Shown: positions 50,610-57,294 of the stretch, one piece after another
How the letters are laid out: each line of letters starts with the position of its first letter
Position numbering within the stretch: the stretch's first letter is position 1
Assembly (NCBI GenBank): GCA_024690485.1
Contig: JAILPB010000117.1
Location: 1-57,294 of the forward strand
DNA from: Butyrivibrio sp.
Lineage (GTDB): Bacteria > Bacillota > Clostridia > Lachnospirales > Lachnospiraceae
Reading direction: 5' to 3'
Length of the DNA stretch: 57,294 nt
The notes under the pieces: model-generated
What the model saw: the letters and a program-made list of their open reading frames with translations, nothing else
The model's database searches: none
What the model was told of the DNA's origin: nothing
Position numbers and translations under genes: made by a program

Positions 50610-51050
50610 ATGAGTACAATATTAGAAACATATTCAGCGGAGGAAACCTTCGCATTTGGAAAAAGAATAGGCGAAAGCGCTACTCCGGGATCTGTGTATA
50701 CACTTCTTGGAGATCTTGGTGTGGGAAAAACCGTATTAACCCAGGGGGTTGCAGCGGGACTTGGAATAGAAGGACCTGTAAACAGCCCGACATTTACCAT
50801 ACTTCAGGTTTATGATGAGGGCAGGATACCTTTTTACCATTTCGACGTATATAGAATAGGAGACGTCAGTGAAATGGATGAAATAGGTTATGAAGACTAT
50901 TTTTACGGGCAGGGCCTGTGCTTTATTGAATGGGCTAATCTCATAGAGGAGATACTTCCTGAAAAATACATGGAAATCAGGATAGAAAAGGATTTAACGA
51001 AAGGAACGGATTATCGGAGGATTACCCTCGATACGATAGATAATAGATAA
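50610..51050 (+). CDS. tsaE: tRNA threonylcarbamoyladenosine ATPase TsaE
   Basis: A protein of 146 residues, normal for TsaE, the ATPase that works with TsaB and TsaD in making t6A37 on tRNAs reading ANN codons. Walker A GDLGVGKT is at residues 34-41, and NSPTFTILQVYDEG and the Walker B-like FYHFDVYRI follow, with CFIEWANLIEEILP near the end. ATG 50610 is the first start after an in-frame stop, but the AAGGAGG at 50586-50592 is 17 bases away, an unusually long spacing. It is the first gene of a seven-gene operon. A TTGACA at 50559 may be the -35 of its promoter. Confidence 0.94.
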   Translation: MSTILETYSAEETFAFGKRIGESATPGSVYTLLGDLGVGKTVLTQGVAAGLGIEGPVNSPTFTILQVYDEGRIPFYHFDVYRIGDVSEMDEIGYEDYFYGQGLCFIEWANLIEEILPEKYMEIRIEKDLTKGTDYRRITLDTIDNR

Positions 51051-51051
51051 G

Positions 51052-52251
51052 ATGAAGATACTTTCATTTGATACATCAGGCCTTGTATGTACAGTGGCCG
51101 TAGTCGAGGACGACAGACTTTTGTCTGAGTTTTCGATACAACATAAAATAACTCACTCGGAACTTCTCCTGCCTATGATGGAGCAGATCAAAGAGAGGAT
51201 TGGGCTTGATCTAAATACCCTTGATGCAATAGCTGTATCTGCAGGTCCCGGATCTTTTACCGGACTTAGGATCGGTGTAGCTACTGCCAAGGGACTTTGC
51301 CTTGCTTTGAACAAACCCCTTGTGGCAGTTCCGACCTTGGACGCTCTTGCATATAATCTTTATGGAAATGAAAACATAATCTGTCCCATGATGGATGCAA
51401 GAAGAAATCAGGTATATACAGGACTTTACACCTTTGTGCCTGACAGAGAGGACGACTCACACAAAGAGTTTTCATATAAGATGAAATGTCTTATGCCCCA
51501 GGCAGCCATGTCTGTTGACGAACTTGCTGAAAAGATAAACAGCCTTGGTAAAAACGTGATCCTTTTAGGTGATGGAGTCCCGGTTTACAGGGATAAGATG
51601 GATGGACTGCTAAAAGTTAATTACCTCTGCGCACCTGCTCATATGAACAGACAGAGGGCGGCTGCACTTTGCCAGCTTGCAGCAGTTTATTTAAGAGAAG
51701 GAAAAACTGTAGATGCTGACAGTTTTTCACCTGAATATCTAAGGGCATCTCAGGCAGAGCGTGAAGCAGCTGAAAAGAAGAAGGAAAAGACTACTGTGCC
51801 GGAAAAAGAATCAGCTCTCATTAGAGAACTTCGGGCTGAGGATATTACTGACGCCGCAAAACTGGAAGCAGAGTGCCTTCTCCATGAAGCCTGGAGTGAG
51901 AAACAGCTTCTTGAAGCAAGTACAAGAGATGACACTTTATATCTCGTTGCAGAGAAAGCAGGAAGAATTGTTGGCCTATGCGGACTAAGGAATGTTTCCG
52001 GAGACGGCGAAGTAACCAATGTATCCGTTGCACCTGATTGCAGGAAGCACGGAATAGCAGCGAAAATGCTGGAGGTACTTCTTATAAGAGGGGAAAAGCT
52101 TGGCTGTGATAACTTTACATTAGAAGTCCGTGCACAGAATCAGCCCGCTATAAAGCTGTATGAAAAACTTGGTTTTAAGAATGAAGGGGTAAGACCCGGA
52201 TTTTATGATGAGCCTAAGGATGATGCTATAATATATTGGAAGAGAAAGTAA
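51052..52251 (+). CDS. tsaB: TsaB-RimI fusion protein
   Basis: A protein of 399 residues, about 160 more than TsaB alone. Residues 1-240 are TsaB, the partner of TsaD: ILSFDTSGLVCTVAVV, HSELLLPMMEQI, AVSAGPGSFTGLRIGVATAKGL. A charged linker (about 240-255, EKKKEKTTVPEKE) leads to a RimI-type GNAT acetyltransferase: IRELRAEDITDAAKLE, VTNVSVAPDCRKHGIAAKML with the acetyl-CoA binding R-x2-G-x-A pattern, and LEVRAQNQPAIKLYEKLGF. RimI acetylates ribosomal protein S18. The two are usually neighbouring genes; here they are one reading frame. It begins one base after tsaE ends. Confidence 0.94.
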   Translation: MKILSFDTSGLVCTVAVVEDDRLLSEFSIQHKITHSELLLPMMEQIKERIGLDLNTLDAIAVSAGPGSFTGLRIGVATAKGLCLALNKPLVAVPTLDALAYNLYGNENIICPMMDARRNQVYTGLYTFVPDREDDSHKEFSYKMKCLMPQAAMSVDELAEKINSLGKNVILLGDGVPVYRDKMDGLLKVNYLCAPAHMNRQRAAALCQLAAVYLREGKTVDADSFSPEYLRASQAEREAAEKKKEKTTVPEKESALIRELRAEDITDAAKLEAECLLHEAWSEKQLLEASTRDDTLYLVAEKAGRIVGLCGLRNVSGDGEVTNVSVAPDCRKHGIAAKMLEVLLIRGEKLGCDNFTLEVRAQNQPAIKLYEKLGFKNEGVRPGFYDEPKDDAIIYWKRK

Positions 52252-52256
52252 GATAG

Positions 52257-53183
52257 ATGATAGATGTTTGTTTGCTTGGTACAGGCGGTATGATGCCCCT
52301 GCCCCATAGATATTTGACAGCGCTTCTTGCGCGATATAACGGTAAAAGCATACTTATTGACTGCGGAGAGGGAACCCAGATAGCTCTTAGGAAAACAGGA
52401 TGGAGCCCAAAGCCCATCGATGTTATCTGCTTTACACATTATCATGCGGATCATATTTCGGGACTTCCCGGTATGCTCCTTACCATGGGAAACGCTGAGA
52501 GGACAGAGCCTCTTTTGATGGTTGGCCCCAAAGGTCTTGAGAGAGTTGTAAAAGCTCTAAGGACAATTGCTCCAGAGCTTCCATTCCCCATTGAATACTA
52601 TGAGATCACAGAGGACGAAGACGAGATAAAACTCCCGGGGATGCCGGATTTTAGGATCAAAGCCTTTAAGGTAAGGCATAATATTACCTGCTACGGTTAT
52701 TCACTTTTACTGGACAGAACAGGAAAATTCAATGTTCAGGCAGCAGAGGCCAATAATATAGAAAAGAAATACTGGAATCCTCTTCAAAAGGGAGAGACCA
52801 TAACCACAGAAGACGGCAGGGTTCTCACACCGGACATGGTTCTTGGAGAGCAGAGAAAAGGAATTCATCTGACATATGTAACTGACTCAAGACCTACAGA
52901 CAGTATCGTTGAAAATGCTGAAGGCGCAGATCTTTTTATCTGCGAAGGCATGTACGGAGAGCCGGAGAAGCTAAAAAAAGCAAAAGAAAATAAACATATG
53001 ACCTTCTATGAAGCTGCAGAGATGGCCAAAGAAGCCTGCGTGAAAGAAATGTGGCTTACTCATTACAGCCCGTCACTTGTTAATCCCAAGGAATATATGG
53101 GAAAAGTGAAGGAAATATTCAAACATTCGGTTGCAGCTAAGGACGGCAGAATGACCACCTTAAGATTTGAGGATGAGAAATAA
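52257..53183 (+). CDS. rnz: Ribonuclease Z
   Basis: A metallo-beta-lactamase fold endonuclease of 308 residues that trims the 3' end of tRNA precursors. TGGMMPLPHRYLTALL opens the protein, and DCGEGTQIALRKTGWSPKPID is a typical RNase Z segment. The zinc motif HYHADH has His61, His63, Asp65 and His66. HITCYGYSL-like and FICEGMYGEPEKL segments, then HMTFYEAAEMAKEA and LTHYSPSL, complete the active site. It starts 5 bases after tsaB-rimI, placing tRNA end processing with t6A modification in one operon. Confidence 0.93.
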   Translation: MIDVCLLGTGGMMPLPHRYLTALLARYNGKSILIDCGEGTQIALRKTGWSPKPIDVICFTHYHADHISGLPGMLLTMGNAERTEPLLMVGPKGLERVVKALRTIAPELPFPIEYYEITEDEDEIKLPGMPDFRIKAFKVRHNITCYGYSLLLDRTGKFNVQAAEANNIEKKYWNPLQKGETITTEDGRVLTPDMVLGEQRKGIHLTYVTDSRPTDSIVENAEGADLFICEGMYGEPEKLKKAKENKHMTFYEAAEMAKEACVKEMWLTHYSPSLVNPKEYMGKVKEIFKHSVAAKDGRMTTLRFEDEK

Positions 53184-53229
53184 GTTTTGATCAGGGTTTG
53201 CTAAAGTTCATATTATGAGGAGGGACTTT

Positions 53230-53811
53230 ATGGACGAATCAACAAAGAACGGCATTATCAAAGGCATAGTTCTTATGGTGCTTGCGGCATTAGTGGTTGG
53301 AGGCTTTTTCTATCTGCTAAATCGCGGCAACAATGATTCAAACAACACTACTGAGGAGAAAGTACTTACTGAGGTCGAAAAGATAACCACAACTGACCTT
53401 TCTAAGAGCTATCCCAAAACGCCGGCAACGGTAGTAGACCTTTATACAAAGATAATGCAGGTCATGTATAAGCAGACCTATACCGATGAAGAATTTGATA
53501 AAATGGCCGCTGTAATGGCCGGAACATTCGATTCGGAATTTTTGGCTAATCAGGCTAACTGGCCTGAGGGTTTAAGAACAGAAGTAAAAAATAAAAAAGA
53601 GGAAGACTATTCCATTTCAAAATACGAAATCTTATCACAGGATGAGGAGATGACAACTGATTCCGGCGAGCAGATTTCAAATGTAATGGCTAGGATTTCA
53701 CTTAGGCACGGAACAAAAACCACCCTTTATAACTACCTGTTTGTTCTGAGGAAAGACTCCGAAGGACTCTGGAAGATAATGGGATGGACATCACAGGAAG
53801 CAATGGAATAA
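53230..53811 (+). CDS. Single-pass membrane protein, DUF6715-like
   Basis: A protein of about 193 residues. ATG 53230 has GAGGAGGGAC upstream; the ATG at 53215 lies before this site and is unlikely. One helix (about 11-29) is followed by an outer domain of 160 residues rich in Thr, Lys and Glu, ending with [23 protein letters not shown]. That ending, where a strand pair closes with W-K-I-x-G-W, resembles NTF2-like or DUF4878-like folds and the DUF6715 group, which I recall only loosely. Its role in a tRNA-modification operon is unknown. It is 2 bases from tsaD. Confidence 0.6.
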   Translation: MDESTKNGIIKGIVLMVLAALVVGGFFYLLNRGNNDSNNTTEEKVLTEVEKITTTDLSKSYPKTPATVVDLYTKIMQVMYKQTYTDEEFDKMAAVMAGTFDSEFLANQANWPEGLRTEVKNKKEEDYSISKYEILSQDEEMTTDSGEQISNVMARISLRHGTKTTLYNYLFVLRKDSEGLWKIMGWTSQEAME

Positions 53812-53813
53812 TT

Positions 53814-54989
53814 ATGGAAAACAGAACTGATGAAAAAATCACGCGCCGTACCGAAGAGGACGGCGTGATATTTATGTCAATAAAAAATGAAGAAGATACA
53901 AATGCAGCGCAGGACAATGGCACAGCTGGCGAGAAAAAAAGTGAGGATACACTTATTCTTGCTATTGAGAGTAGTTGTGATGAGACAGCTGCTGCAGTTG
54001 TGAAAAACGGAAGAGAAGTATTGTCCAATATCATCTCTTCTCAGATTGCGCTCCATACTGTTTACGGCGGCGTTGTGCCTGAAATAGCATCCAGAAAGCA
54101 TGTGGAGAAAATAAATGGCTGCGTAAGAGCAGCTCTGGTCGAAGCAGGTATTACCCTGGAAGACATTGATGCCATAGCAGTTACCTATGGTCCCGGCCTT
54201 GTGGGTGCTCTTTTGGTTGGTGTATCAGAGGCAAAGGCTCTTAGTTTTGCCACAGGAAAACCTCTTGTGGGAGTTCATCATATTGAGGGACATATCTGCG
54301 CAAATTATATAGAAGATAAGGCCCTTGAACCGCCTTTTATGTGCCTTGTGGCATCAGGAGGACACTCTCACCTTGTGTACGTAAAGGATTACGGCGAGTA
54401 CGACATCATAGGTCAGACAAGAGATGATGCGGCAGGAGAAGCCTTCGATAAGGTGGCAAGAGCTATAGGCCTTGGATATCCCGGAGGCCCTAAGATCGAT
54501 GCTGCAGCAAGAAACGGAAACCCGAATGCTATAGATTTTCCCAGAGCAAAAACTACTGAAAAGTCCTATGACTTTAGTTTTAGCGGATTAAAATCTGCTG
54601 TCCTTAACTATATCAATCAGGCTGAGATGAAGGGTGAGGAATTCAATAAAGATGATCTGGCTGCTTCCTTTCAGAAGGCCGTAGTTGACGTGCTCACAGA
54701 CCACACAATAAGCGCAGCAAAAGAATATGGTTGCAAAAAAATAGCCATAGCAGGCGGAGTTGCGTCAAATACCGCGCTAAGAGAACGTATTGAAAAGGAA
54801 TGTGAAGCTAACGGTATGACTTTTTACAGACCATCACCTGTATTATGCACAGACAACGCTGCCATGATAGGGGCAGCAGGATACTATGAGTTTAAAAAGG
54901 GTGTAAGACATGGAATGGATTTAAATGCTGTTCCTAACCTCCCCCTAGGGGACAGAGAAAGAAGATATCACGGAAGATCTTCTAAATAA
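53814..54989 (+). CDS. tsaD: tRNA threonylcarbamoyltransferase TsaD
   Basis: The catalytic subunit of t6A synthesis, about 391 residues from ATG 53814. The core begins near residue 46 with [17 protein letters not shown]; the longer N-terminus is charged and family-untypical, so ATG 53874 is an alternative start. The metal ligands His156 and His160 are in [47 protein letters not shown] and [16 protein letters not shown] are standard blocks. It transfers the threonylcarbamoyl group to A37 together with TsaB and TsaE from the same operon. Confidence 0.96.
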   Translation: MENRTDEKITRRTEEDGVIFMSIKNEEDTNAAQDNGTAGEKKSEDTLILAIESSCDETAAAVVKNGREVLSNIISSQIALHTVYGGVVPEIASRKHVEKINGCVRAALVEAGITLEDIDAIAVTYGPGLVGALLVGVSEAKALSFATGKPLVGVHHIEGHICANYIEDKALEPPFMCLVASGGHSHLVYVKDYGEYDIIGQTRDDAAGEAFDKVARAIGLGYPGGPKIDAAARNGNPNAIDFPRAKTTEKSYDFSFSGLKSAVLNYINQAEMKGEEFNKDDLAASFQKAVVDVLTDHTISAAKEYGCKKIAIAGGVASNTALRERIEKECEANGMTFYRPSPVLCTDNAAMIGAAGYYEFKKGVRHGMDLNAVPNLPLGDRERRYHGRSSK

Positions 54990-55022
54990 TCATCTTACAA
55001 TTTCCCAAAGAGGTATAAACAG

Positions 55023-55733
55023 ATGAAGACAACAGCTATAGTTCTTGCTGCCGGAAGCGGCAGCAGGATGAAAAGTAATGTCAAAAAACAATACATGGAA
55101 ATATGTGGAAAGCCGCTTATTTTGTATGCTCTGGAAGCTTTTGAAAAAAGCTTTATTGATGAGATAATCCTTGTCTTGCCTTCAGACGATATCGAGGATG
55201 TGAAAAAGAATATAGTAGAACCTGCAGGCTTTTCCAAGATAAAAGCTACAGTTCAGGGTGGAAGCACCAGATATCACAGTGTAAGACTTGGACTTCTTGC
55301 TGCATCAAAGGACACAGAGGCAGTGTTTATCCATGATGGAGCAAGACCTTTTATTGAAGATGCCATGTTGGAAAGAGCACTAAGTGCAGTTAAGGAATAC
55401 GGCGCCTGCGTCATAGGAATGCCCGCAAAGGATACCATTAAGATAGCGGACAGTGAAGGATATGCAGACTCTACTCCGGACAGAGACAGAACCTGGATAA
55501 TTCAGACGCCTCAGGTATTTTTATATCCAGAAATACTAGAGCTGTACGAGGAATTAAACAGAAGAGAGCAAGAGCTTATTGAAAACGGAGTAAATATAAC
55601 CGATGATGCCATGGTCATGGAGACCTTTGGGACAAGGAAAGTCAAGCTGGTAGAAGGATCTTACGAAAACATCAAGATAACTACACCCATAGATATTTGT
55701 TTTGCTGAATCAATCATAAGTAGTAGAAAGTAA
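55023..55733 (+). CDS. ispD: 2-C-methyl-D-erythritol 4-phosphate cytidylyltransferase
   Basis: A protein of 236 residues, matching the IspD length. It joins CTP and methylerythritol phosphate in isoprenoid synthesis, the route to undecaprenyl phosphate. AIVLAAGSGSRMKSNVKKQY carries the nucleotide loop, VQGGSTRYHSVRLGL the conserved arginine, FIHDGARPFIED the metal site, and TPQVFLYPEI and DDAMVMETFG the later blocks. TarI/IspD2 enzymes making CDP-ribitol are close relatives, but no ribitol reductase gene is next to it. It follows tsaD after 33 bases with a weak AGAGG site. Confidence 0.9.
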   Translation: MKTTAIVLAAGSGSRMKSNVKKQYMEICGKPLILYALEAFEKSFIDEIILVLPSDDIEDVKKNIVEPAGFSKIKATVQGGSTRYHSVRLGLLAASKDTEAVFIHDGARPFIEDAMLERALSAVKEYGACVIGMPAKDTIKIADSEGYADSTPDRDRTWIIQTPQVFLYPEILELYEELNRREQELIENGVNITDDAMVMETFGTRKVKLVEGSYENIKITTPIDICFAESIISSRK

Positions 55734-55773
55734 AGACTTGATATAAAGACTTTTACATAAGAGGGCAATTCTG

Positions 55774-56604
55774 ATGACTATTGATGCTTACATGAACCCT
55801 GAATTTACCTGGATTAAGAAAATCATTTTCCTGCTTGCCGCGATTGTTGGTATAGTAATCTGCTTATTTTTTATCTATGCAGGAACGCTTTTTATAACAC
55901 CCGCAAGACGTAGAAAAGAAGATGGGAATTACATTACCAAAAAGTATAACAAGCTTGTGCAGCTGTTTTGCGAGATGGTAATATCTGCAACCAGCGTAAT
56001 GTCCTTTGCCTGTGCATATGTGATCTGCAATCATATTTATGCACTTGTGATTTCTGCTGGAATTCAAACCGGTGGATATGGGATTTTTGCGGGTATATGG
56101 GGGAATTGGAAAGACTTTGCCCTTCTTGTGCTTATCTGCTTATCTTGTGTATTAAACACTATACTCGATAAATATATCATTCCACTTAAACATTTAAGCC
56201 GCTCTGAGAAGGCTACTATAAGAATGCTTGCTATGTTTTATGCAATAGTTATCCTGATTTACCTGAACATAATAGGTGATGAAAGCGAATATAGCCCGGT
56301 AATGATGTACTACCTTGGACTTATGGTAGGAAGATTTGTGTACTTTGATGCATCTTTCAGGGACTTTATCGAGAATATCAAAAATGTGTTTTTGAAACTT
56401 CCGCTTCTTGTTATGGGATTGGTGGTATCCGGAAGCCTGTGTTATCTGGGATTTAAAGTTGGATTTTTACTTGAGAGAAACTACTATATCGTAGGTGTAT
56501 TTTATACCCATCTATTTTTGCTTTTTGCTATATTTATTTTCAATTTATCTCATGCAGTTAAAATGATGATAAAATCTACGAATAATAACAAAAATGAGGA
56601 ATAA
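55774..56604 (+). CDS. Polytopic membrane protein of unknown function
   Basis: A protein of 276 residues with about seven helices: near 15-40, 60-82, 90-108, 110-128, 146-164, 170-190 and two toward the C-terminus. The loops are short. The stretch FITPARRRKEDGNY forms a basic cytoplasmic loop after helix 1. The C-terminal tail is rich in Asn and Lys. No motif is recognised and no enzymatic residue stands out. AAGAGGGC precedes ATG 55774. It closes the tsaE operon ahead of a terminator. Confidence 0.65.
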   Translation: MTIDAYMNPEFTWIKKIIFLLAAIVGIVICLFFIYAGTLFITPARRRKEDGNYITKKYNKLVQLFCEMVISATSVMSFACAYVICNHIYALVISAGIQTGGYGIFAGIWGNWKDFALLVLICLSCVLNTILDKYIIPLKHLSRSEKATIRMLAMFYAIVILIYLNIIGDESEYSPVMMYYLGLMVGRFVYFDASFRDFIENIKNVFLKLPLLVMGLVVSGSLCYLGFKVGFLLERNYYIVGVFYTHLFLLFAIFIFNLSHAVKMMIKSTNNNKNEE

Positions 56605-56623
56605 TTGAATTTGGGGTATAACC

Positions 56624-56647
56624 CACCCTCATAAACAGGGTGTTTTT
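56624..56647 (+). terminator. Intrinsic terminator at the end of the tsaE operon
   Basis: CACCCT (56624-56629) pairs with AGGGTG (56637-56642) around CATAAAC, followed by TTTTT. Confidence 0.85.
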
Positions 56648-56733
56648 GCTGGGAGAAAAGCCAGTGTTTGTGCGGGTTTGCGGCACGGCTTTAAAAACCT
56701 CAATAAAAAATTTAAAAAATAATAAAATTAATA

Positions 56734-56762
56734 TTGACAATGGTTGGTGACGTTGTTATTAT
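56734..56762 (+). promoter_or_regulatory. Ribosomal RNA operon promoter
   Basis: TTGACA (56734-56739) and TATTAT (56757-56762) are spaced by 17 bases. The 33 bases before it are almost only A and T, like an UP element. The expected start near 56769 coincides with the first base of a hairpin, CGCGCTGT (56769-56776) with ACAGCGCG (56795-56802). Confidence 0.82.
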
Positions 56763-56838
56763 AATTATCGCGCTGTGCGTTGAGAGCTTATGAAACAGCG
56801 CGGTTCAAGGGAATACAACCTTAATGAAAATGATATAT

Positions 56839-56924
56839 GGAGCGATATCGAAGCGGTCATAACGAGGCGGTCTTGAAAACCGTTTGGCGGCAACGCCACG
56901 AGGGTTCGAATCCCTCTCGCTCCG
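56839..56924 (+). tRNA. tRNA-Ser (TGA anticodon)
   Basis: An 86-base class II tRNA. Acceptor arms GGAGCGA and TCGCTCC pair, with G as discriminator. The anticodon loop CTTGAAA gives TGA, reading UCA. The variable arm GGCGGCAACGCC and the T arm with GGTTCGAATCC are clear. CCA is not encoded. Confidence 0.97.
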
Positions 56925-56962
56925 CTCAAAATTTAAGAGTGAACTTAAAAGTCAACGCTTTT

Positions 56963-57051
56963 GCAGAAGTACTCAAGAGGTTGAAGAGACACCCCTGGAA
57001 AGGGTGCAGGTCGTTAATAGCGGCGCGAGGGTTCAAATCCCTCCTTCTGCG
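56963..57051 (+). tRNA. tRNA-Ser (GGA anticodon)
   Basis: An 89-base class II tRNA. Acceptor arms GCAGAAG and CTTCTGC pair, with G as discriminator. The anticodon loop CTGGAAA gives GGA, reading UCC and UCU. A long variable arm and the T arm with GGTTCAAATCC are present. It follows the first serine tRNA after 38 bases in the same transcript. Confidence 0.97.
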
Positions 57052-57073
57052 TTCCTCATCGAAATGATGAGTT

Positions 57074-57090
57074 TGTACTTTGACAATAAA
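57074..57090 (+). promoter_or_regulatory. Possible boxA antitermination element in the rRNA leader
   Basis: TGTACTTTGACAATA resembles the TGTTCTTTGAAAACT-type boxA that precedes 16S rRNA in Firmicutes. The TTGACA within it has no -10 at the right distance, so a promoter is less likely. The rest of 57091-57234 is leader with no gene. Confidence 0.35.
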
Positions 57091-57234
57091 ATAGTAATGC
57101 AACCCTGAAAATTCCAATAAAGAATATTCAGAGAACAAAACCTAACTAAAGGTAAAACGGACAGAACAAAGCCAAGCTTTAGTTCTGGTCAGACGAACGA
57201 TCAAAGACACTTATAGTGTTTTAGATAACATTTA

Positions 57235-57294
<60 letters not shown>

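Noticed and set aside
57080..57085. TTGACA as a second rRNA promoter
   Set aside because: No -10 sequence lies 15-19 bases downstream; the context fits a boxA-like leader element better.
56837..57108. Small open frames across the tRNA region
   Set aside because: They lie over two clear serine tRNA genes and have no ribosome binding sites.

Overview
The window is a 57 kb piece of a low-to-moderate GC Firmicute chromosome, most likely Lachnospiraceae and possibly Butyrivibrio or Pseudobutyrivibrio. The evidence is the style of the start of the 16S rRNA at the right edge, strong AGGAGG-type ribosome binding sites, an FMN riboswitch in front of a RibU-type transporter, the tsaE/tsaB-rimI/tsaD gene set, and the protein families of a Gram-positive wall (LCP ligase, M23 peptidase, WbaP-type initiator). 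The genus is an inference. No phage, insertion sequence or CRISPR array was seen.

Positions 1-46.9 kb are a very large cell-surface polysaccharide locus. It holds a Wzx-type flippase (partial, minus strand, left edge), nucleotide-sugar enzymes (UDP-glucuronate 4-epimerase, DegT aminotransferase, RmlB, RmlA, RmlC, phosphoglucomutase), many polytopic GT-C-like membrane proteins, and two polyprenyl-phosphate GT2 synthases with an ArnE/ArnF-like SMR pair. It also holds an O-acylation block (one MBOAT acyltransferase and four SGNH-type proteins, one apparently catalytically dead) and a radical SAM/SPASM enzyme. An export block follows: an ABC-2 permease, an ATPase with a C-terminal extension, and a WbdD-like methyltransferase-kinase. 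Next come five GT2 rhamnosyltransferase-like proteins, a WbaP-type initiating phosphotransferase, an LCP attachment protein, a RelQ-type alarmone synthetase, a coiled-coil tail-anchored protein and a LysM/G5/M23 endopeptidase. Read together: sugars are activated, the chain starts on undecaprenyl phosphate, GT2 enzymes extend it, the methyltransferase-kinase may cap it, the ABC transporter exports it, the GT-C and MBOAT/SGNH proteins decorate it outside, and LCP anchors it to the wall.

Positions 47-56.6 kb are housekeeping genes: murA, then on the minus strand an HD-GYP phosphodiesterase and ribU with its FMN riboswitch, then a plus-strand operon tsaE, tsaB-rimI fusion, rnz, a small membrane protein, tsaD, ispD and a membrane protein.

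Positions 56.7-57.3 kb are the front of a ribosomal RNA operon: a strong promoter, a 5' hairpin, two serine tRNAs (TGA and GGA anticodons), a leader with a possible boxA, and the first 60 or so bases of 16S rRNA. No gene-free stretch exceeds 300 bases. The longest are 44539-44827 (289 bases, weak hairpin, AT-rich, no clear promoter), 56605-56838 (terminator, promoter, leader hairpin) and 14026-14246 (terminator, long inverted repeat, promoter).
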